From: Macrostomum hystrix
Lineage: Eukaryota > Platyhelminthes > Macrostomidae
DNA length: 64,000 nt
Reading direction: 5' to 3'
NCBI GenBank assembly: GCA_950097015.1
Contig: CATNEN010000039.1
Location: 5,034,001-5,098,000 of the forward strand
Shown here one piece after another: positions 20,967 to 30,950 of the stretch. The notes beneath the pieces are model-generated. The model was not told where the DNA came from and did not search any database. It saw only the letters and a program-made list of their open reading frames with translations. A program made the translations under genes and the position numbers. How positions within the stretch are numbered: position 1 is the stretch's first letter; each line of letters starts with the position of its first letter.

Positions 20967-23900
20967 TTAATAGTAAGGCCGGCGCGGATTGTTGAGCGGA
21001 TTCGGGCGGAACCGGTAAGCCAGCATCATGCGCTTCCTATAGGCCTCATATTCGTCGTCGTCCTTAGTCAGCTCGGCGATGGCGCTGGTTGACAGCATGC
21101 CGAGGCCGGCGCCGGTCTGGTTGACGCCCTGCTGCCCGACCGGGGCCGTGATGCCCTGGCCCGCCTGGCCCAGGCCCTCACCCTCCTTCCAGCCCATCTT
21201 CTCCAGCATCTTGAAGCCGACATTCTCGCAGGTGAGCTTGAACTCGGCATAATCAGCTGACGTCATCTCGCCGCCGCCCTCCTTCAGCTGCCTGTACTGC
21301 TCCATGAACTTCGTGAGCTCGGCCGGGTCCATGAAGTCGCCCAGGTGGTGCCGGCCGCGGCCCATTTCGGTGAGCTTCTGGGCCCAGGTGCGAGTCGCCT
21401 CCATCTCCTGCTGGCGCAGCTTGTGCTCCCAGGTCGGCGCGCCGGCGGAGGCCTCCTCCTCGTCTGAGTCGTATTCGTATTTACCCCTGGCGGCTATCAC
21501 CTCCTTCTCTTTGATCTTGAGCTTCTTCTGGGCCAGAATGAACTCCTGTTGTTCCGAGCGAGCGGAAAATGGACGATTATGAATCAAGGGTCCTTGGGGG
21601 TTAAATGGCAGAGCGATCTAAATGGAATTTGCCTCTCGCACCAAGGTCCCTGAGCTCGATTCCGCGGCAAGGCCACATTCATTTGGGGCGCAGCCACGGA
21701 AAGAAGGCTTGGGGGTTTGTCGTGCAATTTACGCCCGTGAGGGCCAACCTCCAAAGCACAATGAGAGTGTCAAGGCAGATGTACACACCTGTGAGCGTGT
21801 GCATGTGTGCTCTGGAGTCAGCGAAATGGGCAGAATTGCCTCCTCGCAGGCTGCGGGTCTAGTGTCACCAAATTATGTGCCATTGCCCACAGCTATCCTG
21901 CAATCATTTATTACAATGGGTACTAATTTTATAGCCCGTAAATGACAGCTCAGCATCATAAAAAATCTGACAAATAGGAACTAAACCTTATCGATATGGG
22001 CCAGTTTAACATTCAGTAGCATGCCATCCAAAGCAGAGTTCAGTCTGTGGACTGGGGGCCGGGCGTCACACCAACCTAAATCTCTAGCCCAGATGCTCTC
22101 ATTCCACAGGTAGTTAAACCAATGCGATGGTTAATTAAGTGTCTCGGTAAGTGATAATATTTGTTCTTTTTCTGGGCTAGGATTCGAACTAAAGACCTTC
22201 GTTTAGGTCTCAATCGCCAACGAACCTGAATAGCGTTGAGCTCCTGCTGGTAGGCAATCTGCTTAGCCTGATCCTCAGTCAGGTGAAAGCCGCCGGTGAA
22301 CTTCTTGGCCGCTCGAATGTTCTTCGACGAAAATGGATCAAAGAGGTCAGCGGCCGAAGCGCCCCCGGCGCAACCGCCGGAAGACGAGGCTCCGGCCGCT
22401 GACGGCTCATCGGTTCGGGGACGCTTGGCATCTGCTAAATTTGCATCAGAAAGCTATGGGTGACATCAGACAAACACAGCTCAGCTATGAGCATGCTTCA
22501 ACACACACTGCTCAGCTGTGAGCATGCTTCAACACAAACACTGCTCAGCTGTGAGCATGCTTCAACACACACACTGCTCAGCTGTGAGCATGCTTCAACA
22601 CAAACACTGCTCAGCTGTGAGCATGCTTCAACACAAACACTGCTCAGCTGTGAGCATGCTTCAACACACACACTGCTCAGCTGTGAGCATGCTTCAACAC
22701 ACACACTGCTCAGCTGTGAGCATGCTTCAACACACACACTGCTCAGCTGTGAGCATGCTTCAACACAAACACTGCTCAGCTGTGAGCATGCTTCAACACA
22801 AACACTGCTCAGCTGTGAGCATGCTTCAACACACACACTGCTCAGCTGTGAGCATGCTTCAACACAAACACTGCTCAGCTGTGAGCATGCTTCAACACAA
22901 ACACTGTTCAGCTGTGAGCATGCTTCAACACAAACACTGCTCAGCTGTGAGCATGCTTCAACACAAACACTGCTCAGCTGTGAGCATGCTTCAACACACA
23001 CACTGCTCAGCTGTGAGCATGCTTCAACACACACACTGCTCAGCTGTGAGCCTGCTTCAACACAAACCCAACACATACACACACACACACTGGTTACCTG
23101 AGAGCATGCTTCAACACACACACTGCTCAGCTGTGAGCATGCTTCAACACACACACTGCTCAGCTGTGAGCCTGCTTCAACACAAACCCAACACATACAC
23201 ACACACACACTGGTTACCTGAGAGCATGCTTCAACACACACTGCTCAGCTGTGAGCATGCTTCAACACAAACACTGCTCAGCTGTGAGCATGCTTCAAGA
23301 CACACACTGCTCAGCTGTGAGCATGCTTCAACACACACACTGCTCAGCTGTGAGCATGCTTCAACACAAGCACTGCTCTTGCTCTCCCATGGCCCGAATG
23401 ACTCACCGGCAGCTTCGACCTCCTGGCTCAGCTCAAGTCGAATTTCGCCAAGGCGATAGTAGAAATAGCGACAAGCCTGACTGCTCTGATCCTGTAGGAA
23501 GCTGGGCACGGATTTTAACATGTCAACTTTCATTAGCAAATAAATTTCCAGCATTGCTTGCGCGCTGAACACTACTCACGAGTAGCAATCTTCGGCTTTG
23601 AAGCAGCGCAGAGCGGTGAATTCTTCGTCGGGCGCCAGGGGAGCAATTTGTGAGGCCAGATTTTCAATGTTCATTATTGTGAGAGGATCTTCAGGCGGCG
23701 GAATGGCGTCGTGAATCTCTTCAAGCTTCGGCTTCGGCTTAGCATCAGCAGCTGCTGAGGTCGAGGCTGGTCTAAAATGATAAACAAAACAGGATTAAAA
23801 GCAAGAACTTAAAAAAATATGGTAAAGCGGGGATAAGAGCATATTGAACCAATAAATCCACTAAAAAGCCAGTAAGCACCTATCAGCTGGCCGTTTCTTG

Positions 23901-24476
23901 GCTTCGCCAGTTAGCTTTTCAAGCTGTGCAACCGATGGCTTCACGTCCGGCTGCGATTTCGGCGATCGCTGCTGCTGCTGTTGCTTCATTTTCTTGAACA
24001 TCTCCATGAAGGATCCGTCATTGTTGAAGGGAACTTTGATTCCCCTGCGATTTGGAATCGAAGGATATTGTGATTATTCTAGTGTCTGTGGTATTATGGA
24101 ATGGTCGTTAAGGATGTAACAAATACATCAAGATTATTTTATTAGTCAGCTGTCACATTGAGGGGAAGGGTATCAGTAGTCAGCTGTCACATTGTAGGAA
24201 GGGGTGTCAGTAGTCAGCTGTCACATTTTAGAGAAGGGTGTCAGTAGTCAGCTGTCACATTTTAGAGAAGGGTGTCAGTAGTCAGCTGTCACATTGTAGG
24301 GAAGGGTGTCAATAGTCAGCTGTCACATTGTAGGGAAGGGTTTGGCAATCTGGATTCTGGGTGCTTAAAAATTGCAAGAAGCTAGTACCAAGAAAAAAAG
24401 TATTTAACTGTAAAAGCTTTTTTAAAATTGCTTACTGCTGTGTTCCAGAAGATGGCTTCTTGGTGGAGTCAGTCAT
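20967..24476 (-). CDS. SUGP1: SURP and G-patch domain-containing protein 1
   Basis: Spliceosomal factor; its G-patch activates the DEAH helicase DHX15 during branch-site recognition. Six exons, minus strand: 24476-24436, 24044-23880, 23771-23580, 23501-23407, 22431-22226 and 21545-20967. All junction phases agree (2, 2, 2, 1, 0), giving 425 residues from MTDSTKKPS to a stop. The ending [15 protein letters not shown] is diagnostic of SUGP1. A SURP module spans the exon 3-4 junction (about residues 101-156, with [20 protein letters not shown]). The G-patch is near 343-382 ([20 protein letters not shown]), preceded by KYEYDSDEE. Vertebrate SUGP1 is about 645 residues with two SURPs; only one is visible here, so the protein is shortened or an exon is missed. 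A SINE-A lies about 55 bp upstream of the last exon, and minisatellites fill introns 1 and 4. Confidence 0.93.
21601..21915 (+). mobile_element. SINE-A, near full length, in SUGP1 intron 5
   Basis: Head ttaaatggcagagcgatcta and tccctgagctcgattccgcg, body ggggcgcagccacggaaaga and tgtacacacctgtgagcgtg, tail ctgcaatcatttattacaat. It is opposite in orientation to the host gene and lies just outside the splice acceptor. Confidence 0.87.
21985..22215 (-). mobile_element. SINE-B, degenerate
   Basis: Contains cagttcagtctgtggactgg and a degraded head (gggctaggattcgaactaaa) in reverse orientation within SUGP1 intron 5. Confidence 0.55.
22480..23375. repeat. 33-bp minisatellite, about 27 copies, in SUGP1 intron 4
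   Basis: Unit contains ctcagctgtgagcatgcttc followed by aacacacacactg. Two longer variant units carrying cccaacacatacacac and tggttacctgag repeat as a block at 23050-23110 and 23170-23230. The 12-bp ctcagctgtgag in every unit is a near-perfect palindrome. All long frames here are repeat artefacts. Confidence 0.95.
24145..24345. repeat. 33-bp minisatellite, about 6 copies, in SUGP1 intron 1
   Basis: Units of about 33 bp starting tagtcagctgtcacattgta and ending gggaagggtgtca. Confidence 0.92.
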
Positions 24477-27311
24477 TATATTTAAGTATTGTTTTAGAAT
24501 TTAGATGTTTAAATGGCTTTATGTCCTGGAAAAAATGAAGTTTATAAATAATAAATTGATTTATTACAGACAACAAAAATCTAAGAAGTAACATTATATA
24601 TTTGCTTATTTGCTTAAACTTTAAATATAACAATAACTGGTTTGTTTAGTTATAGTATGATAGTGATAGTTCATATATAAATGGAGTTAACTGTACAAAA
24701 ACTATTTATATTGTTAAATATATATACTTAGCTATCTTAGAATGTAGAAATTATTGGCAAATGCTATTGCTACCTTTGTGACAGACAGTTGTTTTGCTTA
24801 ATAGCTAGCTAATTAGCTATCATATGCCTAAAAAATAATTTTGTTTTTCATTATATAGAACAGAACAATGTATATTAGGCCTAGGCCTATTTTAGTTGTC
24901 TTTAGGCCTATTCTATAGGTAATAGGGCCTACAGACAAGTGATTAGGCCTAAATCAGTCATATTGTATAGACTAAGCTTAGGCCTAGCTAGGTAGCTAGC
25001 TACCTAAGAATTTCAAGTTAGGCCTACTTATTTTCAATGCATCATAGGTCATTGTCACAGGGGCAGTGGGCACATAGCTAAGAACACCACAGCTCAGATC
25101 CTCTGACTAGCTCCAAAGAAAGGACAAGATAAGACTTAGACAATGTCACCAAATTTCTTTTAATTCTTCCTATCTTCCTATTGGACATAATTACTGATTT
25201 TGACAATAATTCCATAAGCCCCAACACTATAGGCCTAGCAACTTCACATCTGCCACAGCTTTCAAACAATAATAGACGGTCAAACATTCTTCCCAACCAC
25301 CTCGCAGCTATCGCGGTATTTGTTGGATAGTCTGAGCTGAGTCTATGACTGCCAGTCTATGACTAAGTCACTAAGACTACTAAGACTACATGTGCTTGTG
25401 TATTCGATGAAATTAAAAAATATTTTTTCAACTCAACAGCAGCAGTACTGGCAGAAAAATATAGGCCCTATTGAATTTGAATCAGACATTCAAAAGATTA
25501 AAACTTATATATGTATCCTCTCGTTGCCGTTTAAGCAAGCACGTAAAACGACATTAGAGTTTATTATTAAAAATATGTTATTCACATTCTTCACACGAAA
25601 ATTAATAAAGGACAACTAGAAGAAGAGTCTTCTCATATATATAGTGGTCCTAGAAAGTTAATTAATTCGCGTGAAATTAAAAATTCGAATCTTGCGCCAA
25701 AACCGTTTCGTTAAAAACGGTAGATTACACTACATTTTGTCATGTCAATCGCAGCTGCTTCACAGTTTTTTACTTTTATTTCACAGCTTTCACAACACCT
25801 CACCAACAATTTTCTATCTAAGAACATCCAAACAGTTTATTTTTTGAAAAAAAATACGGCAGTTTCATACTACAACTGCAGCATTTAAAAGCACTATGGC
25901 TATTGTAGTTTGTCTTTTTTGTTTTTTTTGTTTTCGTATTGCTGCAAGGTTTCTTTGTGTATTGCACATTGATTCATTTTGTGTCATCATGTAACTTAAT
26001 TCAAGCGCATTTTATACATACAAAAAAATTTCATTGGCTCTCATATTAGGTTTGAACCGATCTAGCTATAGTCCGAGTAAGCTGAACCTGAACGCGCCTA
26101 TTCTCGCATAATCTACGAGTATAATTTGTATATTTGTGAAAGGCGTGAGCGTACTAGAAATGAAATCAGTTTAGAGAAGGAATGGCTTCAAGCAAGGAGA
26201 ATAGTTACAAAATACGTTAAAACCATGGCACTGAATCGCCTTTACTGCTTTTAAATTTTTTTGTTTGTTGCCGATAATTGACATGGACAAACTTGCCTCA
26301 AAATGCTGGCCTAATGCATGCCTGCTCAACATTACAGATATGCCAAAGCTTGGACTCTGCAGCTTGTTGGGAGTCTTCGAAATATAAGTTGGTTTTCAAG
26401 TCCGACTTCTTTTTACGATTATTCAGGGCGCTCATGCTCATGCTACATTCTGCTCCAGTCCTTTCTAGCATAAAATAATGATAGCTGTGCAAAAAGTGAG
26501 GGAACATCAATATCGGGTCGGAGCTGAAACTTGCACATCAATCTGAGCTCCTGACTGCAGCATACATAACGATTGCCTGATGTCACGCTTGCTTGGTCGT
26601 CATGCAGTATATGCTCGATAGTTAGTAGTATAACTATATTCTTCTGCGACACAAAAGTTCGGTTGAAAGTTCATGGAAGCTCATGCAATAACAAACATCA
26701 GCAAGTTTACTTTAGCGTGCAATTTATATTTATTAAGTTCTAAAAACGTCAACCAAATAAAAAAATTAAGCATTGACATAATTCTGGCTAGATATTTAAA
26801 TCAAAGGTTAATTTGTTTGCTTATTTCTTAAGGTTATTGGTTGAGATAGCATTGATACTTATAGTGTTAGCCCCGTATATCCATTCGATTAAGGTGCATG
26901 GTTTGTCTATATACGCACCATGCTCAGCTATATGTTGATATATAGCTAATATATATATATATTAATACAATACTCATAGTATTCAATGAGATATTATTGA
27001 ATATCTCAACAATATATATATATATGAAATATGTCGATTCATATTTCATTGACAATATGAAATATCAGTCATATTTTACTGACACATGGAGACCACTTAA
27101 TTTCTTATTGGATAGGAGTGCATTGCGCTAAAAATAGTCAACTAAAAACTTCTACGCCAATTTCTTACTGATAAAGTTCAGTAGAATATCTGGTTGTGTC
27201 CTTGTAGGCAATGCATAATCAGTTTGAGTCAAATAAGATATATTAGGCCTCATATTGGAGATTTTGGACGCCACCAGAACCAAAGCACGCGAAGCAAGCC
27301 ATCCAGCAAGC
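24477..27311. other. AT-rich region upstream of SUGP1, no gene seen
   Basis: Probable SUGP1 promoter side. Contains a cluster of TAGGCCTA-type palindromes (annotated separately) and, near 26940-27060, an AT-palindromic stretch of atatatata with direct repeats of gaaatat and tcatattt. Short frames here lack domain or splice evidence. Confidence 0.5.
24873..25028. promoter_or_regulatory. Cluster of AGGCCT palindromes upstream of SUGP1
   Basis: At least seven close matches to tAGGCCTa within about 155 bp, plus a gctaggtagctagctacct palindromic run, 400-550 bp upstream of the SUGP1 start codon. The spacing is irregular, unlike the minisatellites. A regulatory role is inference only. Confidence 0.3.
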
Positions 27312-28016
27312 CTACCGCAGGCAGCTATCGGCTGCCCATACAGAAATCGCCCCCAGCACCAGAAGCAGACAAGCTGTCAGCAGTTGGGAGCCAATACGTG
27401 CCGAGACTGATTGAAATCGATTTCGCCAGGATACTTGGGCGGCTGGCCTCGATGCACAGTCTGCTGGCTCGCTGATCGATGCGACCAGATCGCTCTTATC
27501 AGGCCTGTCGCTGTCATTGTTTTCAACGGGTTCGTTCTCAACCTGGACTCCGGCCTGATTCGCCTGACTAATTTGGTCGAATTTCGCCATCAGTTGAACA
27601 AAATGCGGGTTTGTGGATAGGGCGGCAGGTGGATTTGGAGTCGATGCTGGCAGTTTCGACGGCGGTTGAGAAACAGCTGGGGCCTGGCCAGCAGATGAGA
27701 ACGCGTTGAAGTAGCGAACCGCGGAGGCCACACAGCCGACGGCAAATGGGCCAGAGATGTGCTCATGCGATTGCAAAGCTGCAGTGCCGCTATGCGTCAA
27801 CTTGCGCAGTCTTGTCGACGTCATCAGTATATTATTACCACAGTTGTCTCCGTTGGACCTCGCCGACAGGAACATGGAGCTGCAGGTTGCATCACCGCGA
27901 TTGGTCCAGTCGTCGCAGGTCAGTTTGTGGCAGGACCGACCTGATTGGCTATCAAGGTTGTCCTGAACCAGTTGATGTTCGTGCACAAGTGGTTGCTGCT
28001 CCGGCTTCATTTTCAC
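27312..28016 (-). CDS. Unidentified protein with C-terminal membrane anchor
   Basis: Uninterrupted frame of 234 codons with GC-rich, gene-like codon use, unlike the surrounding AT-rich DNA. I do not recognise the family. Residues 30-110 are cysteine-bearing and non-repetitive (CDDWTNRGDATCSSMF, HEHISGPFAVGCVASAVRYF). A proline- and serine-rich linker follows, then acidic sequence (VENEPVENNDSDRPDKSD). The C-terminus has a basic flank (SWRNRFQSVSARIG) before LLTACLLLVLGAISVWA and a short tail, as in a tail-anchored protein. The frame stays open for some codons upstream of the ATG, so a 5' exon may exist. Hypothetical, but better supported than other unassigned frames in the window. Confidence 0.5.
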   Translation of the reverse strand: MKMKPEQQPLVHEHQLVQDNLDSQSGRSCHKLTCDDWTNRGDATCSSMFLSARSNGDNCGNNILMTSTRLRKLTHSGTAALQSHEHISGPFAVGCVASAVRYFNAFSSAGQAPAVSQPPSKLPASTPNPPAALSTNPHFVQLMAKFDQISQANQAGVQVENEPVENNDSDRPDKSDLVASISEPADCASRPAAQVSWRNRFQSVSARIGSQLLTACLLLVLGAISVWAADSCLR

Positions 28017-28380
28017 GCCGACTCTTTGGCTACATGTGAAGCCGCGAATTATGCCGCTCGCGCGCGTTAAAACGACCTCTTCTATGAGATCTCAGGCAAC
28101 AAAATCTAAGCAGGATTGAGACAACACGAGAAAACACCTTTCATTATCTATGGAAATTTGGTATCGCGTGGAATTAGCGTGTCTTCAGTTACTTAACAGC
28201 AGAAAGACCAAAACTTTGCTATTTCAAATACCCGCAGTTGAGATATTCAACGATTCTTGTCGTGTCTAGTTGCAAAATCCACGAATACAGGGAGTATTTT
28301 TCTACGCACAAAATTTTCAATATATCAGCTACTGTTGTTGATTATTTTGAGTTGATTATTTTGTTAATTATTACATTACT

Positions 28381-28679
28381 TTTTTTTATTACACCTGCCC
28401 CAATTGGGTCAGATGTGCAGCCGACAGCACAGCCGCAGCTAATGCGCGGCGCATCTGAAGGCTGCGTACAGCTGTTCAGTCCACGGACTGGGGGGACGCC
28501 ACACCCACCTTCAATTATCCCAGCTGATGCTGGTACCCATTTAACAACTGGGTGAACTGAAGCAATGCAGAGTTAAGTGTCTTGCTAAAGGACGCAAATT
28601 GTTCCAGTGGAGTCGGGAATCGAACCCCCGACCTTCAAGTCGTGAGTCCGACGCCCTAACCACTAGGCTACAACCTCTG
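28381..28679 (-). mobile_element. SINE-B, complete, with 13-bp target-site duplication
   Basis: Reference copy for family B. It is flanked by ttattacattact at 28368-28380 and 28680-28692. Minus strand: gttgtagcctagtggttagg (A box), gggggttcgattcccgactc (B box), body with ccagtccgtggactgaacag and a 3' end gggcaggtgtaataaaaaaa. The two boxes mark a tRNA-derived SINE; the body differs from family A. Confidence 0.92.
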
Positions 28680-28748
28680 TTATTACATTACTGAACCAAT
28701 TAGTTTCGCCAAAGAGTCTTATACAGATAAATTTTAGTTGTGTTTGTC

Positions 28749-28784
28749 TCCAGGGTCTTTGGCAAGACCTCCAAAGACCCTGGA
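28749..28784. other. Perfect 14-bp hairpin with 8-nt loop
   Basis: tccagggtctttgg at 28749-28762 is followed after caagacct by its exact reverse complement at 28771-28784. It is not part of either SINE family or of any array. Confidence 0.85.
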
Positions 28785-28904
28785 TATCTCCACGATGCTG
28801 TCGTTGGACGTCTTCGGACGAAATTAGTTCATCGTAAATGGCGGAAAATGGAATGCACAAAGCTGGTGGACTTTCAAGAAAATCGTTTATTTGGTTTGGT
28901 CCTA

Positions 28905-29012
28905 ACCTGTAAACTCGGGGAATTCCTAACATGTAAACTCGGTTAATTCCTAACATGTAAACTCGGTTAATTCCTAACCTGTAAACTCGGGTAATTCCTA
29001 ACCTGTAAACTA
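28905..29012 (+). repeat. 23-bp minisatellite, about 5 copies, inverted relative to 30190-30500
   Basis: Units of taactcctaac type: attcctaacatgtaaactcg with two or three more bases. The reverse complement of this unit forms the array at 30190-30500. Confidence 0.88.
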
Positions 29013-29051
29013 GGCATCGTGAAGTAGGCAGTATTTGAAGTTTTCTAGTTC

Positions 29052-29734
29052 ATGCCTGCTTTATATTTCCGCACTTGCTCTTCGAAACAACAAGTACAAC
29101 AACAACACCGACGGCTCCGCGAGCGCATGATGATATTTAAGGACATCTTCCAGAGCTCGAGCTACTGCCAACATCGCATATCGGAGCCGCTGAAACCAGG
29201 TTGTGCAGACTCTGCGGCGGGCTGCGGGCAATGGCACATCATTTGGTGACATTAGACCTGTAATCATGCAGCGAGATTGCGATTCCACTGACTCCTGAGC
29301 ACACACGCACACGGAGTACGCAGGCATACGCTCACACAGGTGTGTACATCTGCTCTGACTTTCTCATCGTCAGGCAGTGTACACTCTCATTGTGCCTTGG
29401 AGGTTGGCCCTTGCCAACGCGAAATTGCACGACAAGCCCTCAAGCCGTCTATTTTGGCTGCCCCCCATTTTAATGTGGCCTCACCGCGAAATTAAGCTTA
29501 GGGACATTGGTGCGAGAGACAAACTAGTTAGACCGCCCAGCCACTCACCCCCTCTGCGGCCACCAGCTTGTACATTTACATCTCCTGAATTGTCCAGCTG
29601 CTCTCGACATCACCAGGCAAGGTATCGCTTGCATCCACATGTTTGACCTGGCCGATGGACATCTGGTTGTGCGACTTCTGGATGACGTGGCCTGCCAGCA
29701 GGAGTCGGCGACGACGCAAAAGCTAAAAACTTAG
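29052..29734 (+). CDS. Possible two-exon small protein gene
   Basis: Exon 29052-29199 encodes RRLRERMMIFKDIFQSSSYC and HRISEPLKP and ends in phase 1 at CCAG|GTTGTG. Exon 29598-29734 begins after ttgtccag, restores the frame and reads ALDITRQGIACIHMFDLADG, then HLVVRLLDDVACQQE, and stops. Together they give 94 residues with non-repetitive, gene-like composition. The intron is mostly a SINE-A insertion. I do not recognise the family; the real start may lie upstream. Phase agreement and composition support it, but it could also be a fragment of an older gene. Confidence 0.38.
29210..29555 (-). mobile_element. SINE-A within the intron of the small gene
   Basis: Reverse family A from gcgggctgcgggcaatggca to gaccgcccagccactcaccc. 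A short ctctgcggc occurs at both edges (about 29210 and 29555) as a likely 9-bp target-site duplication. Confidence 0.85.
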
Positions 29735-30189
29735 AAGCGTAAGTTGTGCTATACAAGTACAAGTAGTATTCCGTCACTTTGTGTAACTCTCTGCGATTTC
29801 TGCAGAAGAGAAACGAAAAAGATTTATTACCTTCACCGAGTATATACTCGTACGTGGGATCTCATTCCGCAAGAGTACTGCCAGCTCCGACTACTCAATC
29901 CGAAGAGCTCACGATTCTGGCTTCTATTCTGAACTTTTATGCTAGTAAAACTGTGCTCAGGGCCCAAATGAACCAGATGAATCATTCTGCATCCCTACCT
30001 GACGCAATAATTATATGAATGAATACGGTAATGTTCCTCTGTTCATTTACTATTGTGAAACTTTTGTGTAAACTGGCGCAATGAAGGACGATACTTTAAC
30101 GGAATTGTTAGCTATGTTTCTTAGAATTAAAATGTGAATTTGACAATTAAGCTGCTTCAGGTAGGCATGCCTTGTTTCTCTCTTCTCCC

Positions 30190-30500
30190 CGAGTTTACAA
30201 ATTAGGAATTCCCCGAGTTCACATGTTAGGAAATCCCCGAGTTTACAAATTAGGAATTCCCCGAGTTTACAAATTAGGAATTCCCCGAGTTTACAAATTA
30301 GGAAATATCCGAGTTTAAAAATTAGGAATTCCCCGAGTTTACTAATTAGGAATTCCCCGAGTTTACAAATTAGGAATTCCCCGAGTTTACAAATTAGGAA
30401 TTCCCCGAGTTTACATGTTAGGAATTCCCCGAGTTTACAGGTTAGGAATTCCCCGAGTTTACAGGTTAGGAATTCCCCGAGTTTACATATTAGGAATTCT
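30190..30500 (-). repeat. 24-bp minisatellite, about 13 copies
   Basis: Units ttaggaattccccgagttta plus four bases. Many units hold gaattc and the whole reads as the reverse complement of the array at 28905-29012. A decayed tail (gattccctgatt) continues to about 30575. Confidence 0.93.
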
Positions 30501-30740
30501 CAGATTTAGGGATTCCCTGATTAAGGAATTCCCTGATTTTGGGATTCCCTGATTATTTTGGGATTCCCTAATTTTGGTATTCAATGAATTTCTAATGTAA
30601 TCAAATGACAAAAACGAATCCAATTACTATAGCATAGCAACCTGTACAACAAACAAGTGCAATTGACAGCTCTTAGCTTGTAGAAGTCCAATCTATGGAA
30701 GCGATTCAGAAAGGGAAAAAAAGTCGAAGAGCAGACAATT

Positions 30741-30950
30741 GTGGAATTCGATTCACTTCAAGAGCGTGCACCTCATTACGATGGCCCATGGGACTCTGCA
30801 GTTCTGGCAACGATGGAGTCTGATGGGCGAGGCAGGACACAGGAAGGCATGGCCAAGGTCAAGTTGGACCGCTTGCTGAGCTTGACTCGTCTAATGCTGC
30901 CAGTCCACTTAGTCGCGATGATCAGCTATGGCTACGGATCTGGCAATGGC
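30741..30950 (+). pseudogene. Possible 5' end of a disrupted Gly/Tyr-rich gene
   Basis: A 70-codon frame with non-repetitive, gene-like sequence (APHYDGPWDSAVLATMESDG, LDRLLSLTRLMLPVHL) runs in frame into the adjoining array as SYGYGSGNG and then meets the first repeat-borne TAA. In the same frame each array unit reads GYDSGYG followed by stop. I do not recognise the front part. It may be a decayed gene whose coding repeat acquired a stop, or chance. Confidence 0.25.

Noticed and set aside
22480-23375. CRISPR-like regularly repeated array
   Set aside because: The units are directly tandem without unique spacers, in the intron of an animal gene.
28600-28680. Functional tRNA gene
   Set aside because: A and B boxes are present, but the sequence continues into a SINE body with a target-site duplication and cannot form a proper cloverleaf.
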